This document shows, piece after piece, positions 27,352 to 36,579 of a stretch of DNA of 64,000 nt. The notes under the pieces are model-generated. The model was given only the letters and a program-made list of their open reading frames with translations, ran no database searches and had not been told where the DNA came from. Position numbers and translations under genes: made by a program. Origin of the DNA: Proteus faecis (lineage in GTDB: Bacteria; Pseudomonadota; Gammaproteobacteria; Enterobacterales; Enterobacteriaceae); assembly GCF_003144395.1 (NCBI RefSeq), contig NZ_PENZ01000037.1, forward strand, positions 1 through 64,000, given 5' to 3'. Each line of letters opens with the position of its first letter. Within the stretch, counting starts at the first letter, position 1.

Positions 27352-28884
27352 ATGAATGTAAATAAAATTATTATTACAATATTACCATTAATTTATTCAT
27401 CTCATGTATTTTCAGATGAAATGCATTATATAATACCAGATGAAACTCCATTTATCACCGTTGAACAAGATACGATAATCACATCTCCCTCTTCTTTTGA
27501 TCAAAAAATAAGTAATTATTATATTAAGTTAGAAAAAAATAAAATATTATTAACTGATGAGATAATAGAAAAACTCAATAAAAACATAGGGAACATAAAA
27601 ACAACATCTGGGGAAAGTATTACAAAAGAAAACATTAAAATAAAAAATAGTTTAATTATTTCACCGAAAGATATAGAGATAAGATCAAAGATTGCTTCTC
27701 TTTTTAATGAAATACAACCCCCTACTCTCGAATCAAACGATGATTCATATATTACATTTAATAAAAAAGCCGTTCTTCAATTTCTAGACGAACATAAAAA
27801 TGATGATATACAGATTGCACGAACGGCATCAGCTAACCTAACAATTGAACAATACAATGATATTGTTAGTAGAGAAAAAAACAATATGATAAACCAAGGA
27901 GATTTATTTTCAATTGAAAATGAATTCAATAAAAAGATCGCTGCGTTAATCAAAAAGAACAATATTGAACTAAGTAAGTTTGATAATCAAATTAAGCTTA
28001 ATAAGATGATAAGTAAAGTTAATAAATCCAGTCACGAAATGAATTTAGAAAAAATATTAGCAAATGAAGGCAGTATTGATACTAATAAAAAAGGCATTGA
28101 TACCAATAGAATAGGTGTTAATATAAATAAAGAAAATATTGATAACAATAGAAAAGGCGTTGATATAAATAAACAAAATATTGACACTAATAGAAAAGGC
28201 ATTGATATCAATAAAGAAAACATTGATACCAATAGAAAAGATATTAATATAAATAAAGAAAATATTGACACCAATAGAAAAGGCATTGATATCAATAAAG
28301 AAAACATTGATACCAATAGAAAAGATATTAATATAAATAAAGAAAATATTGACACCAATAGAAAAGGCATTGATATCAATAAAGAAAATATTGATACCAA
28401 TAGAAAAGATATTAATATAAATAAAGAAAATATTGACACTAATAGAAAAGGTATTGATATAAATAAAGAAAATATTGATAATATTAAAGATAACTATATC
28501 GATAATCTAAATATCAATGGAAGCAATATTTCATTAAAAAGCCATTTTGCTACCCTTTATATGGAACAATCAATCTCAAGAAGCGAAGTTAAAACGCTAA
28601 AAAATAACTTTGAGCATTTTAAATCTGAAACCCAAAACCGTTTTTATAAAGTAGAAAAACGCGCTAATCAAGGTATTGCCTCTGTAGCTGCAATGAGCAA
28701 TTTACCTTTTACTGACTCAGCAACATTTAGCACAGCTATCGGTATTGGTAATTATCGCAATGCAACGGCTCTTGCTTGGGGGATGCAATATCGTATTAAT
28801 GAAAATGTAAAAGTCAGAGCTTCTACGGCGTGGAATGATTCAAATAATTTTGTCTCAGCCGGTGGTGTTGGGATCAGTTGGTAA
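27352..28884 (+). CDS. Trimeric autotransporter adhesin (YadA-like)
   Basis: 510 residues. Signal peptide (IIITILPLIYSSHVFS, cut near residue 22), an Asn/Lys/Ile-rich passenger without a recognisable YadA head repeat (about 23-250), a stalk of nine 14-residue repeats (255-380), a linker coiled coil (VEKRANQGIA...) and a C-terminal YadA anchor of about 70 residues that ends in Trp (GVGISW), typical for outer-membrane beta-barrel export. Trimers of this type stick to host matrix or cells. Proteus mirabilis has two described ones, AipA and TaaP; this could be AipA but I cannot confirm. AAAGGA precedes the ATG. Confidence 0.88.
   Translation: MNVNKIIITILPLIYSSHVFSDEMHYIIPDETPFITVEQDTIITSPSSFDQKISNYYIKLEKNKILLTDEIIEKLNKNIGNIKTTSGESITKENIKIKNSLIISPKDIEIRSKIASLFNEIQPPTLESNDDSYITFNKKAVLQFLDEHKNDDIQIARTASANLTIEQYNDIVSREKNNMINQGDLFSIENEFNKKIAALIKKNNIELSKFDNQIKLNKMISKVNKSSHEMNLEKILANEGSIDTNKKGIDTNRIGVNINKENIDNNRKGVDINKQNIDTNRKGIDINKENIDTNRKDININKENIDTNRKGIDINKENIDTNRKDININKENIDTNRKGIDINKENIDTNRKDININKENIDTNRKGIDINKENIDNIKDNYIDNLNINGSNISLKSHFATLYMEQSISRSEVKTLKNNFEHFKSETQNRFYKVEKRANQGIASVAAMSNLPFTDSATFSTAIGIGNYRNATALAWGMQYRINENVKVRASTAWNDSNNFVSAGGVGISW
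28114..28491 (+). repeat. Nine tandem 42-bp repeats (84-bp higher-order unit) coding the adhesin stalk
   Basis: Nine in-frame copies of a 14-residue unit, alternating GIDINKENIDTNRK and DININKENIDTNRK in the middle copies, so the DNA repeats as a near-identical 84-bp unit. Each unit is two heptads of the form I-D-x-N-x-x-x. High identity makes slippage and length variation between strains likely. Confidence 0.95.
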
Positions 28885-28908
28885 TACTTTACTCAAAAAA
28901 GTAAACAA

Positions 28909-28945
28909 AGTGAAAGCTAAGTAAATACTTGGCTTTCGCTGTTTC
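28909..28945 (+). terminator. Hairpin after the adhesin gene
   Basis: 15-pair stem with two G-T pairs, AGTGAAAGCTAAGTA with TACTTGGCTTTCGCT (28909-28923, 28926-28940), then GTTTC. Probably the adhesin terminator, although the loop is only two bases and the T-run is short. Confidence 0.6.
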
Positions 28946-29004
28946 ATTCCATTGAAAATCCGTTATGCTGAGACTGAGTGATCGACACTAAAAGGAGCAT
29001 ATCA

Positions 29005-29814
29005 ATGACGGGTATTTTTCAGAAAATCAAACATTGGGTAGGGATAAAAAATACTGCCCATTACCCTTATCCTGCTGTTGATATTACGCTACCTAATAAT
29101 ATCTCTTTACACCTTGTGGGGAGTATCCATATGGGGGTTTCCACCATGTCACCACTTTCCAATGTGCTACTCAACGAAATAAAAAATGCAAATGCTATTA
29201 TTGTGGAAGCCGATATTTCCACAGATGTACAACCGTTTGATCAAGCATCCCTTTTTAGAAAGTCGCTAGAAACACGCTTAAATAACTCTCTTTTTGCTCA
29301 AGTCACATGTCATTGTGAAGATCTCGCTCTCTCACTTTATCAACTTGAAAATAAACCACTTTGGCAGATTGCATTGATTTTACAATCTACCCAAGCAATG
29401 CAACTTGGATTACAACCGCAATATGGTATTGATTACCAGGTCATTCAATATGCTAATGAGTACAAAAAAAACATTATAGAACTTGAAGGCATTGAGGATC
29501 AGGTCGCATTATTATTAAGCTTCCCTGATGATGGTCAGCAATTACTCGAGGATACACTAAAAAATTGGCACGATAATGCACGTACATTGCAAATCATGAT
29601 CAATTGGTGGTTAAATTATAATAGTCAAGAGAAACAACCACCTTTACCGAATACCTTTAGTAAAGCTGTATTTGATATTTTAATGGAAAGCCGTAACCAA
29701 AAATGGGTAAGCATCTTATCAAAATTACCGGCTGGACGTTATGTGGTAACTGTAGGTGCTCTTCATTTATTTGGTGAAGAGAATCTGATTGATTTACTAA
29801 CAGGTCAATCATAA
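29005..29814 (+). CDS. ybaP: TraB/GumN-family protein YbaP
   Basis: 269 residues (E. coli YbaP 264). The ATG at 29005 is chosen because AAGGAG lies 8 bases before it. TraB/GumN family: LHLVGSIHMGVSTMSPL near the start with the conserved GS-x-H, EADIS (Glu), LEGIEDQVALL, and a C-terminal VVTVGALHLFGEENL with G-A-x-H. These His and Glu residues suggest a metal-dependent hydrolase; function is unknown. Followed by ybaK after 23 bases. Confidence 0.9.
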   Translation: MTGIFQKIKHWVGIKNTAHYPYPAVDITLPNNISLHLVGSIHMGVSTMSPLSNVLLNEIKNANAIIVEADISTDVQPFDQASLFRKSLETRLNNSLFAQVTCHCEDLALSLYQLENKPLWQIALILQSTQAMQLGLQPQYGIDYQVIQYANEYKKNIIELEGIEDQVALLLSFPDDGQQLLEDTLKNWHDNARTLQIMINWWLNYNSQEKQPPLPNTFSKAVFDILMESRNQKWVSILSKLPAGRYVVTVGALHLFGEENLIDLLTGQS

Positions 29815-29837
29815 AAACATTGTGATTAGGAATAACT

Positions 29838-30317
29838 ATGACTCCCGCTGTCAATTTATTGGAAAAACAAAAAATTAAATTTACGCTTCATCCTTATGAA
29901 CATGATGCGAATGTGCATAATTTTGGTGATGAGGCCGTTGAAAAATTAGGTTTAGATAATCGCCAAGTATTTAAAACACTGTTAGTTGCTTTAAATGGTG
30001 ATGCTAAAAATCTTGCCGTTGCAGTAACACCCGTTTCTGGTCAATTAGATTTAAAACTCGTTGCTAAGTGTTTTAAAGCAAAAAAAGCCGATATGGCAGA
30101 TCCACAAATTGCACAAAAGGTCACTGGTTATTTAGTGGGTGGAATAAGCCCATTAGGTCAGAAAAAACGCCTACCAACCGTGATTGATGAACAAGCACTT
30201 GAATTTAACACTATCTTTGTTTCTGGTGGTAAACGAGGCTTAGATATTGAGTTATCTGCAAAAGACTTAGGTGTAGTGTTAGGTGCTCAATTTGCACTTA
30301 TTCGTAAAGAGTCATAA
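29838..30317 (+). CDS. ybaK: Cys-tRNA(Pro)/Cys-tRNA(Cys) deacylase YbaK
   Basis: 159 residues, same length as in E. coli. A trans-editing enzyme that removes Cys wrongly attached to tRNA-Pro, and works with prolyl-tRNA synthetase. The YbaK fold signatures are [29 protein letters not shown] with the Lys of the active site (KT.....), [21 protein letters not shown] and [12 protein letters not shown]. Confidence 0.95.
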   Translation: MTPAVNLLEKQKIKFTLHPYEHDANVHNFGDEAVEKLGLDNRQVFKTLLVALNGDAKNLAVAVTPVSGQLDLKLVAKCFKAKKADMADPQIAQKVTGYLVGGISPLGQKKRLPTVIDEQALEFNTIFVSGGKRGLDIELSAKDLGVVLGAQFALIRKES

Positions 30318-30384
30318 TCATTAATGATTTTTTATTTTAAGGCTCATCCTCAAAATAAGAAATTAACGTGATTAAGAGCAAAAT

Positions 30385-30411
30385 AAAAGGCGACATAAAA
30401 TGTCGCCTTTT
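30385..30411. terminator. Bidirectional terminator between ybaK and ushA
   Basis: 11-bp perfect stem AAAAGGCGACA/TGTCGCCTTTT with loop TAAAA; A-rich left, T-rich right, between two convergent genes. Confidence 0.9.
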
Positions 30412-30437
30412 GTCTATATAAGCGTTATTGATAAAAC

Positions 30438-32102
30438 TTATTTTTTATAAACAATTTCGCCTTTAGGTTCGAAATCTGCGGCTTTCAATGGAGAGTGCGC
30501 TTCGATATAACCTTTTAAGACTTCAGCATCAACAAACCCTGTATTAACATAACCCGGATGAGTATCAATCTTAGGATAACCATCACCACCAATGCCGTTA
30601 AAGTTTAGTGTCGCCATACGGTAAGACTTCGTTTTATCCAATGGTTTGCCTGCAATTTTAACATCGCTAACTTTACAATCTGCATCTACTGTTAAGCTAA
30701 CATTGTAGAATTGAGCATAAGCACCAGAGTCTACTTTCATACATGCAACCGCAGACAAATAAGGCTCGACTTCCTCACCTTTAAAATCAACATAAACCAG
30801 TTCGTTAGCAAAAGGTTGAACTTTTAACACGTCTTTATAAGTGATATCACCAGATTCAATTGAATCACGCACACCACCACCACTCATAATGGCAAAGTCT
30901 GCGTTCGCACGTTCAGCTTGAGCGGATAATAATAGACGCGCCATATTGGTCTGAACAAAACGAACTTTACTACGATCACCTTCTAATTTACCAACAACTT
31001 CACCCACTTTAATATTCAGTTGCTCACCCCCTTTTTCTTGGTAAGGTGTCAGCAATTTCATCATTTCAGGGTTATGAGGAATTTCTTCTGTATAGTAAAC
31101 AAGCTCGGTTGTACCGTCATCTTTCTTCACTTTCTGATTTAAGTTGATTGGAATTAATTGGTAATGCTTTAACGTGAATTCACCATTACGGAATTCGAAA
31201 TCTGCACGACCAACATATTTACCCCATTCATGAGCCTGAACAATCCATGTACCATTTTGATTATCTGGTGCACAAGGAGTGCCTGGTACATAATCAGCTT
31301 GTTTGTAGTTTTTATTCTCTTGAGACATACAAACAGGATCTTGTGAGTGACCACCCACAATCATATCAAGGTAGCCTTTTGGTAATTCACGCGCCATTTC
31401 CACATCACCTGGTGCGTTAGAGCCATGATTACCATCATCATAGTGACCCATATGCGTTGCTGCGATAATAATGTCTGGTTTTTCTGTTGTACGCAGTTCT
31501 TCTACAACTTTTTTAGCTTCATCTGAAGGTTTGCGGAATTCAGTATCAGGGAAGTTTGCTGGGTTACCAATACGCACAGTATCATCAGTCGTTAAGCCTA
31601 ATACTGCAATTTTTACACCTTGCTTATCAAAAATGGTGTAAGGCTTGAATAAACGCTCACCCGTACTTTTTTGATAAATATTCGCAGATAAGAATGGGAA
31701 TGTTGCCCATTTTTCTTGTTGGCGCAAAACATCTAATGGATTATCAAATTCATGATTACCCAAAGCCATTGCATCATACCCCACAAGATTCATACCTTTA
31801 AAATCAGGCTCTGCATCTTGTAAATCAGATTCTGGAACACCCGTATTGATATCACCGCCCGATAACAGCAACACGCTGCCGCCTTTTTTAGCGACTTCAT
31901 CTCGAATGTTATCAACAACCGTTTTTTGTGCAGCTAAACCATATTCTCCACGATCGTTATGCCAAAAATGGCCATGGTGATCATTGGTATGCAAAATAGT
32001 AATTTCGTAGGTTTTATCCTTTTCCCATGCCTGAGACATCGCAGGCGTCATCGCTAAAGAAACCGTCAATGCGCATGCTGATAATTTAAAAGATAAGCTC
32101 AT
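30438..32102 (-). CDS. ushA: Periplasmic UDP-sugar hydrolase / 5'-nucleotidase
   Basis: 554 residues (E. coli 550) with a signal peptide (LSACALTVSLAMTPAMSQA, before WEKDKTY). N-terminal metallophosphatase domain: ILHTNDHHGHF, GGDINTGVPESDLQ, GNHEFDNPL, ATHMGHYDDGNHGS, VGGHSQDPVC. C-terminal nucleotide-binding domain with GGGVRDSIESGDI and NFNGIGGDGYP. It degrades UDP-glucose and nucleotides outside the cell for uptake. Confidence 0.97.
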   Translation of the reverse strand: MSLSFKLSACALTVSLAMTPAMSQAWEKDKTYEITILHTNDHHGHFWHNDRGEYGLAAQKTVVDNIRDEVAKKGGSVLLLSGGDINTGVPESDLQDAEPDFKGMNLVGYDAMALGNHEFDNPLDVLRQQEKWATFPFLSANIYQKSTGERLFKPYTIFDKQGVKIAVLGLTTDDTVRIGNPANFPDTEFRKPSDEAKKVVEELRTTEKPDIIIAATHMGHYDDGNHGSNAPGDVEMARELPKGYLDMIVGGHSQDPVCMSQENKNYKQADYVPGTPCAPDNQNGTWIVQAHEWGKYVGRADFEFRNGEFTLKHYQLIPINLNQKVKKDDGTTELVYYTEEIPHNPEMMKLLTPYQEKGGEQLNIKVGEVVGKLEGDRSKVRFVQTNMARLLLSAQAERANADFAIMSGGGVRDSIESGDITYKDVLKVQPFANELVYVDFKGEEVEPYLSAVACMKVDSGAYAQFYNVSLTVDADCKVSDVKIAGKPLDKTKSYRMATLNFNGIGGDGYPKIDTHPGYVNTGFVDAEVLKGYIEAHSPLKAADFEPKGEIVYKK

Positions 32103-32369
32103 GGTATATCCCCATGTATATTATTTATTGAGAAGGTTCTGCCATGGTTCTACAGTAGAAAAAGAAGACAGAAGTTAAATACTTTTGCTGTATTTTATGA
32201 TGTAGGTTATATAATTTTTTTATTATTTCATTGATCCAATAGTTTTTTTGAGACATGAATCAAACTCTATTTCTCACAAAAGCACTCAATTCAAATAAGA
32301 TGTAAACCAGACCAATAAAAACATAAATAATTTACAAAAAAATAATACGGAAAGGAAAGTAAATATCCG

Positions 32370-33048
32370 TTGATTCTCTTTGTTACGTTGCTGGCAATTG
32401 TAGTGCTATTGCAAGTTAGTCGCAGGTATAAAATTCAACAAGATGCTCAGAAAAAACAACCTAACACGCTAAAAAGGAAAGCAATATTGCCATGTAAGCC
32501 CCTCTTGGGCTATTTAGCTATTTTACTTATTCTTATTTTTTCTAAGCATTTTTATCTTACAAACATCAGTAGCTACTATACTTTCTACTTAATACCTAAA
32601 TTTGACGTTTCAGTACAAAGTACACCTGTTTGTTTTCCTCTTCGCTTGTCGCAGCTAACACTATAAATGTGGATCCAGTAGACGATAAAATTTGGCAGAA
32701 AATACGTTATTTGAGGAACTATTCTTGGTGTTGCACCTTTTACGCTGATATGACCCTATACCAACCTTTACTGGACGGACGTATTGACTGTATTCATTGG
32801 TGTAATTTTGGCTTCAGCATTTTCTGCTATCTCAGTTTATGCTCAAGAGTTAATTTTAGGTGAAAAAAGCATGATTTCCGCGCATTTCTTCGGAGTTGCT
32901 TTTAGGATGGATGAATTAATGCTGAGGTCTTAGAATATATTACGGTTCAGAAGAGTATTGAATATGTCTATCATATCTTCGCCCTCTCTCTATACTAGGT
33001 ATTTTCCCCATTCTTCTTACTAAGATTGGGTGCAATAAAACTGAATAA
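32370..33048 (+). pseudogene. fsr: Decayed fsr (fosmidomycin resistance MFS transporter), C-terminal half only
   Basis: In three frames this stretch matches the second half of E. coli Fsr in order: LLAIVVLLQVSRRY, then YLAILLILIFSKHFYLTNISSYYTFYL, a frameshift near 32640, VAANT...DPVDDKIWQK, another shift, WTDVLTVFIGVILASAFSAISVYAQELILGEKSMISA..., an early stop near 32934, then TVQKSIEYVYHIFALSLY and LGIFPILLTKIG. The N-terminal ~200 codons are absent from the 267 bases before it, which contain only AT-rich sequence. Its place between ushA and ybaL is where intact fsr lies in E. coli. Confidence 0.85.
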
Positions 33049-33286
33049 CTTGTAATTACCCCTGTTACTAAAATGAACCAGAAACAGATTATTTCTTACT
33101 TTAAAAGGTAAGACTAATTAAAATAACACAGAAAAGTGTATTTGCATTAAAAAATTCAATCAACTTGCTATTTTAATAAATAATCGATAATTTTTAGCGA
33201 ATTTATTGCATGAATACGTTAAACTATTAGCCTGCTATATTACTCGCCCCCCGATACATGTAGTTTTATAAAAAGAAGGAGAATTG

Positions 33287-35047
33287 ATGCCGCATTCAAC
33301 ACCCCTCATTACCACCATTGTTGGTGGATTAGCACTTGCTTACATTTTAGGCATGATCGCTCAACGGCTAAAAATTTCACCTTTAGTAGGATATCTTGCT
33401 GCGGGTGTACTCGCTGGCCCATTTACTCCCGGCTTTGTTGCTGATACCTCTCTCGCCCCTGAACTCGCTGAAATTGGCGTTATTCTGCTAATGTTTGGCG
33501 TAGGTTTACATTTCTCATTAAAAGATCTCATGGCAGTAAAAGCCATCGCTATTCCGGGTGCTATTGCTCAAATTGCAGTAGCAACACTATTAGGGTTGGG
33601 ATTATCAGCATTTTTTGGCTGGGGTTTATTTAGTGGCATTGTATTTGGTTTATGTCTATCAACAGCAAGTACCGTTGTTCTTTTACGTGCACTAGAAGAA
33701 AGAGGTCTGATTGACAGCCAACGAGGCCAAATTGCTATTGGTTGGTTGATTGTTGAAGACTTAGCAATGGTGTTAGCCCTTGTACTACTTCCTGCTATTG
33801 CCAATATGCTGGAAAGTAGCGATCAAACCAATATTTCTCAACTTATGATTAATTTAGGTATCACTGTCGGTAAAGTTGTTGCCTTTATCTTAATTATGAT
33901 GATTGTTGGTCGTAAGTTGATCCCTTGGATTTTAGCTAAAACGGCGGCAACAGGCTCTCGTGAGTTATTTACATTGAGTGTACTCGCTCTCGCTTTAGGT
34001 ATCGCTTATGGTGCTGTAACCTTATTCGATGCTTCTTTCGCATTAGGCGCATTCTTTGCCGGTATGGTACTTAACGAGTCTGAATTAAGCCACAGAGCGG
34101 CTCAAGATACTTTACCACTGAGAGATGCTTTCGCAGTTCTGTTCTTTGTGTCCGTTGGTATGCTGTTTGATCCAATGGTGTTAATTGAACATCCTCTTGG
34201 GATCTTAGCAACACTGGCTATCATTATTATTGGTAAATCTGTCGCCGCGTTGGTGCTTGTACGAATGTTTGGGCATTCTCGACGAACAGCCTTAACCATT
34301 TCAGTCAGCCTTGCACAAATTGGTGAATTTGCCTTTATCCTTGCAGGTCTAGGTGTGGCGCTAAACGTTTTAGAGCCAGATGCACGTAATCTTGTTTTAG
34401 CCGGTGCTTTAGTCTCTATTATGTTAAACCCAGTGCTATTCTCTTTATTAGACCGTTATCTGGCAAAAACAGAAACCAAAGAAGAAGTGGAACAGCTACA
34501 ACAAGAAGAGCTGGAAGAAGAGATGCCTGTCCCTGTTGATATTTGTGGTCACGCCATTATCGTCGGTTATGGACGTGCAGGAAGCATGCTTGCTGAAAAA
34601 TTATTAGCTCAATCTATTCCATTAGTTATTATCGAAAATAGCCGTAATAAATTTGCTGAGTTAAAAGAGAAAAGTTTAAACACCGTGCTGGGTAATGCAT
34701 CGACTAAAGAGTCACTTGCTTTAGCTCGCATTGATTGCGCTAAATCTTTATTACTGACGATACCTAATGGGTATGAAGCTGCAGATATCGCTGAAACCGC
34801 AAGAAGTATGAACCCTGATTTAAATATCATTGTTCGTGCTCATTTTGACGATATTATTGTACGAGCTAACTATGATGAAGAAGCGTCTTTTATCCTTGAG
34901 AAAGGGGCAAATCACGTCATCATCGATGAAGATCAAACCGCATCTGCAATGGCAGATATGCTAATTAAAGAAGTTGAGTTTGGTTGTGCTATTGATGATA
35001 CACCTGAAAATGGTCAACAAATCATTGCACCTAGTGCAACGCAATAA
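33287..35047 (+). CDS. ybaL: CPA2-family K+/H+ antiporter-like protein YbaL
   Basis: 586 residues (E. coli 558). The ATG at 33287 is favoured over TTG 33284 by AGAAGGAGA. N-terminal membrane domain of about 12-13 helices (1-390: LVGYLAAGVLAGPFTPGF, GVILLMFGVGLHF, LALGIAYGAVTLFDASFALGAFFAGMVLNESE) and a C-terminal Rossmann RCK domain (IIVGYGRAGSMLAEKLL). Family members exchange monovalent cations for protons, gated through the RCK domain. The C-terminal tail is about 28 residues longer than in E. coli. Confidence 0.94.
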   Translation: MPHSTPLITTIVGGLALAYILGMIAQRLKISPLVGYLAAGVLAGPFTPGFVADTSLAPELAEIGVILLMFGVGLHFSLKDLMAVKAIAIPGAIAQIAVATLLGLGLSAFFGWGLFSGIVFGLCLSTASTVVLLRALEERGLIDSQRGQIAIGWLIVEDLAMVLALVLLPAIANMLESSDQTNISQLMINLGITVGKVVAFILIMMIVGRKLIPWILAKTAATGSRELFTLSVLALALGIAYGAVTLFDASFALGAFFAGMVLNESELSHRAAQDTLPLRDAFAVLFFVSVGMLFDPMVLIEHPLGILATLAIIIIGKSVAALVLVRMFGHSRRTALTISVSLAQIGEFAFILAGLGVALNVLEPDARNLVLAGALVSIMLNPVLFSLLDRYLAKTETKEEVEQLQQEELEEEMPVPVDICGHAIIVGYGRAGSMLAEKLLAQSIPLVIIENSRNKFAELKEKSLNTVLGNASTKESLALARIDCAKSLLLTIPNGYEAADIAETARSMNPDLNIIVRAHFDDIIVRANYDEEASFILEKGANHVIIDEDQTASAMADMLIKEVEFGCAIDDTPENGQQIIAPSATQ

Positions 35048-35090
35048 TCAAACACAGTTAATCACTTAAATTCTATGGATTTAAGTCAAT

Positions 35091-35127
35091 AAAAAACCTA
35101 TCAATAAATGTTGATAGGTTTTTTTAT
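35091..35127. terminator. Bidirectional terminator between ybaL and gsk
   Basis: 14-bp perfect stem AAAAAACCTATCAA/TTGATAGGTTTTTT with 6-base loop TAAATG and flanking A and T runs. Confidence 0.92.
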
Positions 35128-35165
35128 TTCATACAGATAAAACAAGTCTTAGAAACTATACAAAC

Positions 35166-36476
35166 TTAACGTTCCCAATAAGCTTCTTCTAAGCTGTCTT
35201 CTTTTTCAGGTAAGCCTCGTGTTAAGCGAGGTGAATGCTGACTTAGCACTTGATAACTCACTCGGTTAGCATATTTGCATACTTGTGCTAACGATGAATA
35301 AGTTAAATAAGTCCGAGGATGCTTACTTGAATTGGGCACATTGATGCGATGGTAGCTATTCGCTGTAATATCATGCAGTAACGCTGATAATGCTGCATCA
35401 CCTGCACCATTCGTATTCATGATTTTTTCAGGACCACCCATATAAGGTTCAATATGAGAATAGACTTTCTCTGGCTCTTCACAATCTTTACGACGCATTG
35501 CACGACTAAATTCATAACGATTAAATTCAGCAATAGCACCGGGTAATAAAGGATGTGTGGTTTGACGCTTAAAGTTGTGTTCTGTATAACCGCCCATATA
35601 AAGTCCTGCAGGACCTGCGGTACACAGCACTAAATCAACCCATTCTAACGCAACATCGGAAGCTAACAGAGGATCTGCATGTCCCGTTAATTCAAAAGCT
35701 TCATCTTCATTCATTGCGACAACAGAAACGTGCTCTTTTAAGAAATCACGCCACCATTGTGGATCATCTGCAATAACATATTTTGTGCCCAGCGTCAGAA
35801 CAACAGGCACATCATATTTTTTCGCGTATTCAATCGCTTTCATGGTTGCTAACGGCATCGGTTCACCCGGTTTACAGCGAACTAAATAAGCCGTTAACAC
35901 TAATGCGGAAGCTTCTGCAATCACCTCTTCCGGAATGCTTTCTGGTTTAAGCTGGTTCATTTGACCTGGGCTAATCGCAAATGTACGTTCGCCATTTTCC
36001 GTGATCAGCGTGAAACAACGCCCAATGGCACCATCAACACCTTGGAGGTAATTAAGATCAGTACGGCTAGATGTGTTACATAAATAACGATAAGCATAGC
36101 TACCAATCTGAATGTTATTACACATAGTACCTAATAACACAGAGCGATCATCAGCTAATACCGAGTAGTTATGTAGCGTATTACCAATCGTACCGCCAGC
36201 AAACTCGTGTGTTATCAGATTATTATCTGTTAATTCACGATAAAGTGCCTCTGCGACATCATCTTCAATAACAAGAGAGTGTCCCTGACTCAAGTTATAA
36301 CGGTTAATAAACTCTTCATCAACTTTCGCTTCAATATCAACCAATGTTTGGTCAATACCGACGATATAAGCGCGAGAGGATTCGCTCTCCGTCATATTGA
36401 TGATGGGTTGTAATAGAGGATCTCGTAAACTAACGGGAAAATAGTGTTTGGATTTTCGTTTGCCAGGGAATTTCAT
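35166..36476 (-). CDS. gsk: Inosine-guanosine kinase
   Basis: 436 residues from the ATG at 36476 (MKFPGKRKSKHYFPV, the same start as E. coli Gsk, 434). PfkB-family kinase of purine nucleoside salvage making IMP and GMP with ATP. Visible: FAGGTIGNTLHNYSVLADDRSVLLG, ERTFAISPG, KYDVPVVLTLGTKYVI, and the catalytic NTNGAGDAALSALL. A longer frame upstream to 36521 has no support. Confidence 0.96.
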   Translation of the reverse strand: MKFPGKRKSKHYFPVSLRDPLLQPIINMTESESSRAYIVGIDQTLVDIEAKVDEEFINRYNLSQGHSLVIEDDVAEALYRELTDNNLITHEFAGGTIGNTLHNYSVLADDRSVLLGTMCNNIQIGSYAYRYLCNTSSRTDLNYLQGVDGAIGRCFTLITENGERTFAISPGQMNQLKPESIPEEVIAEASALVLTAYLVRCKPGEPMPLATMKAIEYAKKYDVPVVLTLGTKYVIADDPQWWRDFLKEHVSVVAMNEDEAFELTGHADPLLASDVALEWVDLVLCTAGPAGLYMGGYTEHNFKRQTTHPLLPGAIAEFNRYEFSRAMRRKDCEEPEKVYSHIEPYMGGPEKIMNTNGAGDAALSALLHDITANSYHRINVPNSSKHPRTYLTYSSLAQVCKYANRVSYQVLSQHSPRLTRGLPEKEDSLEEAYWER

Positions 36477-36579
36477 TGTGAACGATGCTACACAGCTAAA
36501 AAAGATGCGCAATGTTAACACAATATTATGGGAGAGACAGTAGGTGTACGTCAGTACACCTACTTATTTAAAGATATTT

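Noticed and set aside
28032-28439. 135-codon antisense frame within the adhesin stalk (repeats of SIFSLLISMPFLLV)
   Set aside because: It is the mirror of the 42-bp repeat in a periodic frame; no ribosome site or other evidence of expression.
28114-28491. Possible CRISPR array
   Set aside because: The repeats are back to back without unique spacers and code for heptads in frame.
32630-32863. Independent 77-codon gene between ushA and ybaL
   Set aside because: Its first part matches Fsr residues in order and the rest is an out-of-frame Fsr stretch, so it is part of the fsr pseudogene.
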